A stretch of DNA of 40,990 nucleotides from an uncultured Clostridia bacterium (GTDB lineage: Bacteria > Bacillota > Clostridia > Monoglobales > Monoglobaceae), in the NCBI GenBank assembly GCA_947625905.1, contig CANQQJ010000033.1:1-40990 (forward strand), in the 5' to 3' direction. Shown here one piece after another: positions 25,612-34,006 of this stretch. The first letter of the stretch is position 1, and each line of letters begins with the position of its first letter. The position numbers and the translations under genes were made by a program. The notes beneath the pieces were generated by a model. It worked only from the letters and a program-made list of their open reading frames with translations. It did no database searches and was not told where the DNA came from.

Positions 25612-27108
25612 TCACTTGGGTATAACGATACCTATTGCTAAAGCTGTCATTCTCGGGATAGTCATTTTAGAACCCGTGCTCATATAAACACACACTTTAT
25701 CCTCAGATAATATTTTCACTTTTTGGTATCCAGGAGGCAGGGTTGTTGCAGGCTTAATAGTAAAATTATCCTGTTCAAATTCTTGCAAGCCCTTATATGC
25801 AGTATATAACAATTTTGTTAGCTTGTCCACTTCACTCTGAGATGTCAAACTTCTATTAGCTTCTATAAATTTCATTACTTTTTTTAATGTTGCAACCGAT
25901 TTTGCAGTATAATCTGATAAATCTCTTGGAATAATCGCTAATATTTTATCAATCTTGGAATAATCTGCACCACAAGAAGGTTGTTCTTTTGTCCTCAGAT
26001 TTTTTAATACCACATATAACAATTTAGTATATTTATCAATTGTTTTTTGATCGGCATGTGTACGAAGGTAAGAAATCTTACTACACGTTTCTCTTAAAGT
26101 TCTAATCGTTTCATCCGTATATCCGGATAAATCATTAGGGATTTGATTCCAAACCCTATCCAATTCAGCAAAGTTAACTTTATTGGGTCGTGTTGCATCT
26201 GTAAAAGTTTTAGGGTTTATATTTCCCGAATCAAACTTTTGCTCAGACACAGCAACATGTACGTCTTCCATTGTGGGACGATCTTCAGGAAGCGGTTTAA
26301 GCATTGCCCTAATCAAATTTTGTAGCCAGTCTGGAATGCTGCTATTTAACTGATATTCCTTCCCTGACGAAATAGCTTCATATAAAAACTTGCCTTCATT
26401 CTTACCTGGATAATCCGGCATATCTCCACACCAGAACTGATGGAAAATGATACCAGAGGCAAAGACATCCGAGGAGCAAGTCAATTTTTCGCGATACTCT
26501 TCATGTCCACGTTTATATGCTGCCAATTCCGGGCTCTGATATGCGTCGGTAACTACAGTCAGATTTGGTGCTAAAGCTTGCTTTGAAAAATATGAGTCAT
26601 CAAAGTCAATAAGTTTAGCAACTGGTTTTCCAGATGCACTCTTTCCAATCAATATATTATCAGGTTTTAAATCCCCATGAATAATATCTTTACTATGTAC
26701 TTTTTTTAGGGCGGCTGCATAGGTTTTTAATAACATCATTTTGTCATCATACGAATACTTTTTAATTTGGTCAAGAGAATCAGTTTGTACATCTATCCAA
26801 TATGTGGCCTGATAAAAACACAGTTTCTCTCTAAATACATCTCTTGGAGAAATGATATTACCTGTACCGTTTCCTAATTCGTCAAGCGCCTTGATGAGCT
26901 TTTTCTTAGCAGTTAACCATTCATCACATTCAGCTTTTTTTTTCTTGAAAAGCTCAGGATTAATGCCCTCCTTAGGATACTTAGGCTGCTGAAATTTCTT
27001 TAAAAAATAGGTTTTTCCAGCTGAATCTGCCTTATACCATGTTCCGTTAGGTGAGTTGACTCCCGAAGTCTTTTCATATTGATATCCATGTGATACTTCC
27101 ATACTCAT
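25612..27108 (-). CDS. Ser/Thr protein kinase with two C-terminal FIVAR-like repeats
   Basis: A 498-aa protein kinase. Seen: YFLKK (34-38, ATP lysine), HGDLKPDN (144-151, catalytic Asp146), LIDFDDS (166-172; the usual DFG is DFD), SPELA (192-196) and PEDRP (274-278). After the kinase (about 300 aa) come two repeats of about 75 aa with the pattern LSGYTDETIRTLRE and LSDYTAKSVATLKK, which match FIVAR modules; these are normally extracellular, whereas no membrane segment is present here. The C-terminal tail is beta-rich. It would phosphorylate partners encoded alongside. It overlaps the PP2C gene by 4 bp (ATGA-type). Confidence 0.85.
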   Translation of the reverse strand: MSMEVSHGYQYEKTSGVNSPNGTWYKADSAGKTYFLKKFQQPKYPKEGINPELFKKKKAECDEWLTAKKKLIKALDELGNGTGNIISPRDVFREKLCFYQATYWIDVQTDSLDQIKKYSYDDKMMLLKTYAAALKKVHSKDIIHGDLKPDNILIGKSASGKPVAKLIDFDDSYFSKQALAPNLTVVTDAYQSPELAAYKRGHEEYREKLTCSSDVFASGIIFHQFWCGDMPDYPGKNEGKFLYEAISSGKEYQLNSSIPDWLQNLIRAMLKPLPEDRPTMEDVHVAVSEQKFDSGNINPKTFTDATRPNKVNFAELDRVWNQIPNDLSGYTDETIRTLRETCSKISYLRTHADQKTIDKYTKLLYVVLKNLRTKEQPSCGADYSKIDKILAIIPRDLSDYTAKSVATLKKVMKFIEANRSLTSQSEVDKLTKLLYTAYKGLQEFEQDNFTIKPATTLPPGYQKVKILSEDKVCVYMSTGSKMTIPRMTALAIGIVIPK

Positions 27109-29030
27109 ACCTTACCTCCTATGCAGTGGTTATACAACTCATAAATCGGCTTATATTCCATCCATAAGGCGTATTTCTTTTCGTCAAATTCACTGCTATA
27201 TTGTTTTAATTCATTTAATTGTTTTTCAAGAGAATTAATATCGTCTATTTTATCTTTGCATATCAATCTTAATAAATATGTGTTGTCTTTTATCCCACGT
27301 AAAAACTCCACACTATGTTCATCAAGATAGTCTTTAAACTTTTGTGTTTTTTCTTGACAGGTTAAATCTCTATAAGATTCTTTTTCCTGTTTTAATTCCA
27401 TACATCTATCATATCCTGAGCGCAATTCGGCATATTGAGGATATCTACTATATGCCGAAAATCCTCTTCTCCATGCATTAATAAACTCCCGTTCAATATC
27501 AGCATCATCTTCCATATAGAACGACTTTAAATTATTTTCGCATCTTTGAAAGTCGTGTTTCAGCGAAATATATTCGTTGTACGCAACTTGTAATTCACTG
27601 AATTTTATTGATGATGGTGCAAATTTATTCACATTGTCCTGCATATTGGGAGGGATTAATTTAAATTCTTCAAATACCTTTGAAAAATCTGCTAATGCTT
27701 TTATATACTTTTGCTCAACTTCCTCGGTCATCTTCCTTAATCGCTTATATTCTTCAGCGTAAATGCGTCTATCTGGATTGAGAATCCTTGACATACTAAA
27801 TCCGAGCAAATTATTAACAAATTCTTCAAACCTCATAGATTTAAAAAGTTGCTGTAAATGCAAACGTATATCAAGATATTCTACATCCTTATCTTCTACA
27901 TTTTTCTTCCTTTCAATCTCCTCTTTCGTTAGTTCATCTATAAAACTTTGATATATTTCAAATCCTTTCAAGAAATGTAATATTTCTTTATGAGCATCTG
28001 ACGCAAAGCCTCCAACCATGTTTTGATTTTCAAGTATAAATGCATCTAGAATGATTTTCTTTATTGAATCATCCATATCTTTCTTTAAGCTACAAATCTT
28101 ATTCTCTATATCCGGAATTTTTATACTTGTCTCATTTTTTCGCTTTATTGACTCTTTGTCGCATAAAACACATGGGTTGCGATACTTTTCTTGAATATAC
28201 AGCGCCCTTTTCAAAAAAAATGATTTTGTTTTTTCGGAATCCATATATCCTATAATCGTTCCAGCCAAGGTGCAATCATCCTTTAGTCCACTTTTTACAA
28301 GTATATCTCCAAAGTATTCTCCTAGAGCATTCTTTTCTGTATCAAGCAATTCCCCACATTTACTTATAGAATATTCCAATCGGTACTCTAATTCCATAGG
28401 ATTGCTTATATAATCAAAACACCCATCTGTACAGGCCAAAAGAATACACTCTGGCGGTAGAGAATAATAGGCATAGTTTATATGATAATCTCCATCCTGC
28501 CTTATGTTATTTGTCATTGTCGCTGACTTGTCAAATGCATCTACTTCATCAAACACATCATCTTTGGATATTTGTTGTAATCCTTTATCAGGAGTCAATA
28601 TATATGCGCGCGAATCACCAGCAGATATTACTAACACTTCAGTATGTTCCTTATCCGATTTATATAAGATAGCCGCAAGAGTGCTCGGCAACATCTGCAT
28701 AGATTTACCTCTAACGATATTTTTTAATCCCTTATCCGAAACATACTCATCTAAAGATTTCGAAATGTGCGATTTTAATCCGGCAATCAGAGATTTAGGA
28801 TTTTTCATATTTCGGCAAAACTCATCATAGTGCGCTAAAAGATACTCTTGACATGCCAATGAAACTTTTCTTGAACCAAGGTAAGCACTTGTTCTTTTTT
28901 TTCCATCAATAAGATATGAATTTTGTCCTCCACCTCCTAATCCATCACAAACAATAAGTAATTTGTCATCTGCATATGCAGGTGCATCTTCATCATGCCC
29001 CTGTAAAGGTCTGTTAACGGTAAATACCAA
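27105..29030 (-). CDS. PP2C-family Ser/Thr phosphatase with long helical tail
   Basis: A 641-aa protein. The N-terminal ~220 residues are a PP2C phosphatase with metal-ligand motifs: VCDGLGGG (28-34), GDSRAY (138-143) and CTDGCFD (200-206). The remaining ~430 residues are charged and helical, probably coiled coil, with no recognisable domain. It is expected to reverse phosphorylation by the adjacent kinase. It starts 16 bp after the vWA gene and overlaps the kinase gene by 4 bp, so the three are translated together. The combination vWA, PP2C and kinase is the TerY-P triad described in comparative studies of tellurium-resistance systems. Confidence 0.85.
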   Translation of the reverse strand: MVFTVNRPLQGHDEDAPAYADDKLLIVCDGLGGGGQNSYLIDGKKRTSAYLGSRKVSLACQEYLLAHYDEFCRNMKNPKSLIAGLKSHISKSLDEYVSDKGLKNIVRGKSMQMLPSTLAAILYKSDKEHTEVLVISAGDSRAYILTPDKGLQQISKDDVFDEVDAFDKSATMTNNIRQDGDYHINYAYYSLPPECILLACTDGCFDYISNPMELEYRLEYSISKCGELLDTEKNALGEYFGDILVKSGLKDDCTLAGTIIGYMDSEKTKSFFLKRALYIQEKYRNPCVLCDKESIKRKNETSIKIPDIENKICSLKKDMDDSIKKIILDAFILENQNMVGGFASDAHKEILHFLKGFEIYQSFIDELTKEEIERKKNVEDKDVEYLDIRLHLQQLFKSMRFEEFVNNLLGFSMSRILNPDRRIYAEEYKRLRKMTEEVEQKYIKALADFSKVFEEFKLIPPNMQDNVNKFAPSSIKFSELQVAYNEYISLKHDFQRCENNLKSFYMEDDADIEREFINAWRRGFSAYSRYPQYAELRSGYDRCMELKQEKESYRDLTCQEKTQKFKDYLDEHSVEFLRGIKDNTYLLRLICKDKIDDINSLEKQLNELKQYSSEFDEKKYALWMEYKPIYELYNHCIGGKV

Positions 29031-29046
29031 AGGAAATCACCTCACT

Positions 29047-29919
29047 TTATCTCATGCTTCCACTGATTGTTGCAATAATGGTATCACGACCAAGTTCAAT
29101 TCCTCCTTCTGCTGCTGAGATAGGTACAACGGCAGCATAATCTATTTCTTCAGCCATATCACTCCAAGGATATGCATCCTCAGGCGCAAAAATAATAAGT
29201 CGTTCAGCCATTTTATCCATAGTGTACGATGCACCATTATTTACGCATGAGCCTTGTCCACACCATGCTTCATAAAGTTCATTGTAATTTTTAAGCATAT
29301 CAGTAGGATAATATTCAGAGACTCCATCGGCTGATTTTTCTAATGGATGAGCTGACGCATCAGTAAAGATTACAACAACATTTCGTGCTTTTTCTGTATT
29401 AGGATTTGTCACTTTAACCCAATCCGATTTCATTGCAAGCGCCATTGCCTCAAGTGCATTCTCTGGTTCATCCCCTCCTCCTTTTGCCTCAAGGGATGCA
29501 ACGAAATTACGAAAATCAACCTTTTGATCCGGAAGCGTAAAGAATTTTGATTCTTCCATCGCATATGGACCATCGCAGTAATAGTCTCTAAAAGCAATAA
29601 CTTTTACTCTTAATTGTTTTACAATACGATTATTTTTCTCACGCATATTTGTAATGAGGTCATCATATAAATCAAGCGTTAGATTTTTAACCGTATTAAT
29701 AATAGGCGCCATACTTGCCGTTACATCAATACAAAATACAATATCAACATAAGTTGTTATTCCACCCAGGGCATCCTGCACAACCGTTGGCTTTTCTTTA
29801 TCCCCCACGTCTATCGGTTGTGCAGCTTCTAAACTATCAATCTCGTTCAAATCAATTGATTCAATATCATCTAATTCAAGCTCACCTAATGCTTCTAATT
29901 CTTTTTCAAAATCTTTCAT
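29047..29919 (-). CDS. TerY-like vWA-domain protein
   Basis: A 290-aa protein. The N-terminal ~50 residues are acidic. A von Willebrand factor A domain follows (about 55-285). The MIDAS motif is DVTASM (65-70, D-x-T-x-S in place of the usual D-x-S-x-S), and further ligands are likely within RDYY and VIFTDASAHP. It would bind a divalent metal and scaffold partner proteins. The C-terminal TerY-C zinc domain is not fused here and may be supplied in trans by the proteins at 24049 and 22442. It is followed after 16 bp by the PP2C gene. No signal peptide, so it is cytoplasmic. Confidence 0.85.
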   Translation of the reverse strand: MKDFEKELEALGELELDDIESIDLNEIDSLEAAQPIDVGDKEKPTVVQDALGGITTYVDIVFCIDVTASMAPIINTVKNLTLDLYDDLITNMREKNNRIVKQLRVKVIAFRDYYCDGPYAMEESKFFTLPDQKVDFRNFVASLEAKGGGDEPENALEAMALAMKSDWVKVTNPNTEKARNVVVIFTDASAHPLEKSADGVSEYYPTDMLKNYNELYEAWCGQGSCVNNGASYTMDKMAERLIIFAPEDAYPWSDMAEEIDYAAVVPISAAEGGIELGRDTIIATISGSMR

Positions 29920-30062
29920 TTTATTGTCTTCCTTTCATTTATTATTCTCATTTATTATTCTCATTTTTAATAACTTTTCAACAAAAAATCATATAAAATA
30001 TATATTATAGCAATTTACATTTGAATCACATCCTTACCAAAATAGTGTAGCTTTTTGTTTCG

Positions 30063-31031
30063 CTAATATTCAAATACAATTACGATACAATTTAATTTTT
30101 TTATATAGATTATTGAAAAAGTTGATATCTTGATATTATCATTTTTTGTAATAGCATCCTTAACTAACTCAACCAATTGCGTACTGTCAAGTGTGCTATT
30201 AAATTCAACAATACCTTTTTTTACTCCTGCCGTAGACATTGTTTCCAAATAAGCTGACAACTCTTCAACACCTACTATTTTGCTAATAGATTTCTCCACT
30301 TTCCCGCGAGTAATGCATCTTGGATATTTATCCCTTTCCCATGTATGGTTTCTGCTTATAAAATTATCTGAGACAATATAATACATAGATAATCCACATA
30401 CCATTTGGCTTGCACAATCCCAAGTAATATCAATGTGGAATGTTTTTCCATCTATTTTTACAATATTCCATGCATGTCTATCAGAATTCTCACGTTCATC
30501 AACTGCTCTTCCTCTAATAACAATACATTCTATCTTCATTATATCACACAGTAATTTGAATGCTTTTGCATATCCCGCACAAACAGCATTCTTATTCACA
30601 AGAGCCCCATATATATCATATGCATTTGGAACATTTACATCATCTGCATATTTTATATGAGTCACCATATAATCATGGATACACTTTATCTTATTTGTGG
30701 AAGTGTTACACACACTGCAAATCTTCTTTATCACATTATCAATACTTTCTTTCATTTTTTCACATTCATATCTACTATATTTTAGTTGAGCAGATATTGA
30801 TATGCTTGATGATGACACCGAAACAGAAATCCTATTAAAATCAATATAAAATAATCCAGGATTATCATCGCAAATGCTGTCAAATATATTTTTGAAATTT
30901 ACATCAGTATAGTTCCCCCGTATAATTGTTTCCGTAGCATATGCCATCCATGAATCTACGATATTATTATAGATATCCTTTTCAACATCATTAAGTTTTG
31001 AATAAAAATATTTGGTATGTGCTGTATGCAA
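30063..31031 (-). CDS. Transglutaminase-like (papain-fold) protein
   Basis: About 322 aa. The catalytic triad of the transglutaminase-like superfamily is visible: Cys151 (NKNAVCAGYAKAF), His186 (DRHAWNIVKIDG) and Asp201 (HIDITWD), preceded by a ~100-aa helical region. No signal peptide is seen, so it works in the cytoplasm. The start is probably TTG at 31031, since GGAGGAGG lies about 6 nt upstream; ATG codons at 31049 and 31046 lie on top of that site. It may modify or cleave a partner in the signalling operon. The C-terminal fold resembles the secreted protein at 8931-10346, including a WERDKYPRC-type motif. Confidence 0.8.
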   Translation of the reverse strand: MHTAHTKYFYSKLNDVEKDIYNNIVDSWMAYATETIIRGNYTDVNFKNIFDSICDDNPGLFYIDFNRISVSVSSSSISISAQLKYSRYECEKMKESIDNVIKKICSVCNTSTNKIKCIHDYMVTHIKYADDVNVPNAYDIYGALVNKNAVCAGYAKAFKLLCDIMKIECIVIRGRAVDERENSDRHAWNIVKIDGKTFHIDITWDCASQMVCGLSMYYIVSDNFISRNHTWERDKYPRCITRGKVEKSISKIVGVEELSAYLETMSTAGVKKGIVEFNSTLDSTQLVELVKDAITKNDNIKISTFSIIYIKKLNCIVIVFEY

Positions 31032-31177
31032 TTTATCCTCCTCCATCATCCAGTCTATCAGGCTTTAAATAAACCTAATCATAATTGCATCTAATTTCAA
31101 AATAGATCAAGGATGAAATTCGGTATAATTCATTTTCCTACACTCCTTATCATAATTTGTTTTATAATATAAATATA

Positions 31178-31600
31178 TTAATCAACAATTTCTATTCTCC
31201 CCGTAATGTCATCACGAATAAACCATGTGTTCATTATATCCAATGCATCACGTCTTCCATTTCTCGCAGCAAGTTCGAACCATGCATACGATTCATATGC
31301 ATTTTTATAGTATACTGACACGTTTCCTAAATACATGACTCCCAAATTGAAATATGCATCAACATTTTTTTGCTTGGCTGCTTGCTTCCACCAATATACA
31401 GCCGCATCATAATCTCTAGCAACTCCAATTCCTTTCGCATAATTCACGCCTAATTCTGTCATCGCCTGAGAATTTCCTTGCTCTGCCTTCGCAATCAGCT
31501 CATTTGTTGCTCTAAACATTTCAGGGGTTTGTTGCTCAACCTTTTTTCTTGACTGTCTATCCCCGATGGCTTCACCAATTATTCGCGCAAGAATTCCCAT
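31178..31600 (-). CDS. Sel1-repeat protein
   Basis: A 140-aa protein with about two Sel1-like helical repeats: AMTELGVNYAKGIGVARDYD and AYFNLGVMYLGN, followed by AYAWFELAARNG-type helix. Such repeats mediate protein contacts in signalling complexes. It starts MGILARIIGEAIG with AAAGGAT upstream and is the first gene of the large minus-strand series after the 427-bp stretch 31601-32027. It ends 146 bp before the transglutaminase-like start. Confidence 0.75.
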   Translation of the reverse strand: MGILARIIGEAIGDRQSRKKVEQQTPEMFRATNELIAKAEQGNSQAMTELGVNYAKGIGVARDYDAAVYWWKQAAKQKNVDAYFNLGVMYLGNVSVYYKNAYESYAWFELAARNGRRDALDIMNTWFIRDDITGRIEIVD

Positions 31601-31676
31601 TTTCTTTATTATCCTTTCATAAGTTATCTATATATTATGCTATAAATCCTTTGCTTTTTTAATTGATTTTATTGTC

Positions 31677-31721
31677 ATCTCACCTATATAATGTTAATTA
31701 TTTTTTATTAATCTCACCTAT
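31677..31721. repeat. Two direct copies of ATCTCACCTAT, 34 bp apart, upstream of the signalling operon
   Basis: The 11-mer occurs at 31677-31687 and 31711-31721 (AGGTGAGAT on the transcribed strand), each flanked by similar AT-rich bases. They lie about 75-120 bp upstream of the first gene. They could be tandem sites for a regulator or a non-standard sigma factor. A weak CATAAT near 31640 is the only -10-like element. Confidence 0.45.
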
Positions 31722-31745
31722 TATATATTTTCATTTATATTAATT

Positions 31746-32016
31746 CTATAATTCATTGCTATTCATTCGTCTCCTAATTTCTGCAATACGTTCATCACAC
31801 AATTGTTTAATTGTACTATTACTTGTCGAACACCTCATTTTTTCGTATTCTAATATTTTACTATAGAATTCTATATATATATAAGGGAAAGTATTATCTT
31901 TATTATCTAACAACATTTTCACCATCCCAAAGTCAGCATTATATTGTATAAGCTGTAACTAAGTCATATCTTTTCTCAATTAATTCTCCCTTATCACAAA
32001 ACTCATATACTTGCAA
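31746..32016 (-). pseudogene. Broken small gene remnant
   Basis: Two coding-like fragments lie in adjacent frames on the minus strand. One (31939-32016) reads QVYEFCDKGELIEKRYDLV and then hits a stop. The other (31746-31925) is a 59-codon ORF with an ATG, reading MVKMLLDNKDNTF and ending RRRMNSNEL, and the same frame continues upstream only to a TAG. A single frameshift near 31940 would join them. No product family is recognised. The downstream fragment might still be translated (GGTGA just before an inner ATG). The rest of 31601-32027 holds only the repeats at 31677-31721. Confidence 0.4.
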
Positions 32017-32027
32017 TTAATAATAAT

Positions 32028-32588
32028 TTAAACATAAAATTTTTCTCCCTGTCTGCGAAATAATAAATACGCTTCTTCAAACCAAGCCGTAAAATCTTGA
32101 GGGCTCGAACTAAACCACTTATCTAACTCTTCAAAAGTAATCCATTTCACAGCTTCTATTTCATTCACATCATAATGCAATACAATTTCCTCCTGTTTTA
32201 TGATTACACAGTATACATGATCTATTTCATACTCCGAACACGAGCCGAAACTTTGAAAATACTTAAATTTGCCTAACTCTATAGGGACACCATATTGCAA
32301 TTCAACCTCATTTAATGAAACACCTAATTCTTCATATATTCTCCTATTAACCGCCTGATCTAGTGTCTCTCCCCTTCGTGGATGCGAACAACAAGAATTT
32401 GTCCATAAGCCTCCTGAATGATATTTATTCATCGCTCTTTTATGCAGTAATAAAGTCTTGTCGTATGCATTATATATAAATACCGAAAACGCTCTATGGA
32501 GCAATCCCATTCTATGAGTTTCCTGTTTCCCCGCATAGCCTACTTCTTCATCATTATCATCTACCAAAATTAATATATCTTCTTTCAT
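32028..32588 (-). CDS. idi: Type I isopentenyl-diphosphate delta-isomerase
   Basis: A 186-aa Nudix-fold enzyme that interconverts IPP and DMAPP. Motifs: LLHRAFSVFIYN (29-40), WTNSCCSHPR (62-71) with Cys67 matching the catalytic Cys of the E. coli enzyme, a Nudix box ending RRIYEELG (82-89), and EYEIDHVY (119-126) for the catalytic Glu. The length fits the family. The gene is the last of the RiPP operon, 2 bp after the radical SAM gene and translationally coupled (GGTGAG before the ATG). Its likely job is to feed DMAPP to the predicted prenyltransferase at 35228-36124. An isomerase as a RiPP operon partner is unusual. Confidence 0.85.
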   Translation of the reverse strand: MKEDILILVDDNDEEVGYAGKQETHRMGLLHRAFSVFIYNAYDKTLLLHKRAMNKYHSGGLWTNSCCSHPRRGETLDQAVNRRIYEELGVSLNEVELQYGVPIELGKFKYFQSFGSCSEYEIDHVYCVIIKQEEIVLHYDVNEIEAVKWITFEELDKWFSSSPQDFTAWFEEAYLLFRRQGEKFYV

Positions 32589-32590
32589 TT

Positions 32591-33733
32591 CTACTCACCA
32601 TCGCTATTGATTGACATTTTCTTTGCGTTAATTTCCTGTTTCTTTTTGTCAATGAAGTTTTTTCGCATTGTAGCAATTGAACAGAAAAATGGATCTACTT
32701 GCTCTGCATTCCCATATTCTAGCACAAAATTTGCAGTACATTGTTCGCAATATTTCTTTTTATCGCAAGATAAACATTTAAATGTACTACTGGCTTTAGG
32801 TTCTATAAATTTTTCTTTCAAATATTCCCAACCTTCGTCAAAGCTTCCATTGCGCAAATCATATTGATCGTATGCGGTTTTTACACACCCCTGCATTAAC
32901 CCATTTGATGTAATAAATACAAATTGTTGTGCAACCGAGCAAGGATATAAGCAGCGATTTAAAGTCCGATACTGTATTTGCCTTTCTCTCATTCCGTTCT
33001 CTTCCTCGAATTCTTCAGCAGCTACTTGTTCCCAAAAACTACGGCGCAATTCATCTTTCACGTCAAACTCAAATGCTTCTTCCGGTGTCACCCTAAATAT
33101 AACCGGCTCCTGAGAACCATCCACCATTGGTCTTACATCAAATCCAATTACCATATTTACACCAAGGTTGATTCCTAGCTCTCTCACCTTGTAAAGATCT
33201 TTAATATTTTGTCGCATAGCAATAAATTTCAACTCAAATGGAATATTATTCTCTTTGAGCATTTGTATTGAATGCAAAAACTTGTCATAAGCTCCTGATA
33301 TGCCAGTAACTCGGCGATATGTTTCTTCAGAAGCCCCATACATCGTCGTGCTAATTTGGGTGACGGGATATTCTTTAAACAGAGAAATGTGTTCTTCGTT
33401 CAATAGTGATATGTTTGACAAAACAGAAACCATAAGTCCTTTCCGCTTTGCGTATATATATATATCCTTAAAATCTTTTCTTGTAAATACTTCACCGCCA
33501 GTAAAGAAAAGTTCTAGTAATCCGCGATCAACCAAAGCATCAATAATATCCTTTACCTCTTTTGTAGTCAAGTCATCGTGTCCCCGCTCTGGGCGACAAT
33601 AGCAATGAACGCATGTGAAATTACACTTTGCTGTTAATTCTATTCCAGCAGTAAATGGAGCTCTAATCCCCTCAAAATGCTCTGCGACAAAATCCCGCAT
33701 TACTTTACTATGAAGGCAAAAATTATTTGACAT
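32591..33733 (-). CDS. Radical SAM/SPASM peptide-modifying enzyme
   Basis: A 380-aa enzyme. The 4Fe-4S motif is CNFTCVHC (37-44, CxxxCxxC), with GGEVFTR as the SAM glycine motif, in a TIM-barrel-type domain to about 260. A C-terminal SPASM-type region follows with Cys in CLYPCS, QGCVK and CLSCDKKKYCEQCTA plus FFCS, for auxiliary clusters. It fits the maturases of ribosomal peptides. It is 3 bp after the PqqD-like gene and 2 bp before idi. Substrate: presumably the peptide encoded at 35039-35149. The chemistry (thioether, C-C or other crosslink, or epimerisation) cannot be read from sequence. Confidence 0.9.
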   Translation of the reverse strand: MSNNFCLHSKVMRDFVAEHFEGIRAPFTAGIELTAKCNFTCVHCYCRPERGHDDLTTKEVKDIIDALVDRGLLELFFTGGEVFTRKDFKDIYIYAKRKGLMVSVLSNISLLNEEHISLFKEYPVTQISTTMYGASEETYRRVTGISGAYDKFLHSIQMLKENNIPFELKFIAMRQNIKDLYKVRELGINLGVNMVIGFDVRPMVDGSQEPVIFRVTPEEAFEFDVKDELRRSFWEQVAAEEFEEENGMRERQIQYRTLNRCLYPCSVAQQFVFITSNGLMQGCVKTAYDQYDLRNGSFDEGWEYLKEKFIEPKASSTFKCLSCDKKKYCEQCTANFVLEYGNAEQVDPFFCSIATMRKNFIDKKKQEINAKKMSINSDGE

Positions 33734-33736
33734 TCT

Positions 33737-34006
33737 TTACACCTCTATAATCAATTCCATCTCGATTAATTGTTCCAAAAATCCTCTTAATGCATTTGTT
33801 ACACATTCGCTGTGATCTTTATTGTAAATCTGCTCTAAATGATTTAGTAATTCACTTTTAGTATTGAATTCTCTGCAAGACTTAACAATGTAAGCGCCTG
33901 TCTGATTTAAGCTTATTATATTATTGCTAACTTCGTTTGCGTATACTGGAACTAATAAGTAAGTTCCATAAACCTCTCTAAATACAAAAGCGTCATTTAA
34001 TTTCAT
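33737..34006 (-). CDS. PqqD-like RiPP precursor recognition protein
   Basis: An 89-aa PqqD-family protein. The pattern fits a winged-helix RiPP recognition element: an N-terminal beta hairpin (YLLVPV), NIISLNQTGAYIVKSC around 30-45, then helices with FLEQLIEMELIIEV at the end. Such proteins bind the leader peptide and present the core to a radical SAM enzyme. The gene starts 14 bp inside the end of the radical SAM gene at 33993-34937, with a strong AAAGGGAT upstream, and precedes the SPASM gene by 3 bp. This order ties it to both. Confidence 0.75.
   Translation of the reverse strand: MKLNDAFVFREVYGTYLLVPVYANEVSNNIISLNQTGAYIVKSCREFNTKSELLNHLEQIYNKDHSECVTNALRGFLEQLIEMELIIEV

Noticed and set aside
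31746..31925. Independent 59-aa gene
   Set aside because: Coding-like sequence continues upstream in this and the adjacent frame, so a broken larger gene is the better reading; kept as a pseudogene call with low confidence.
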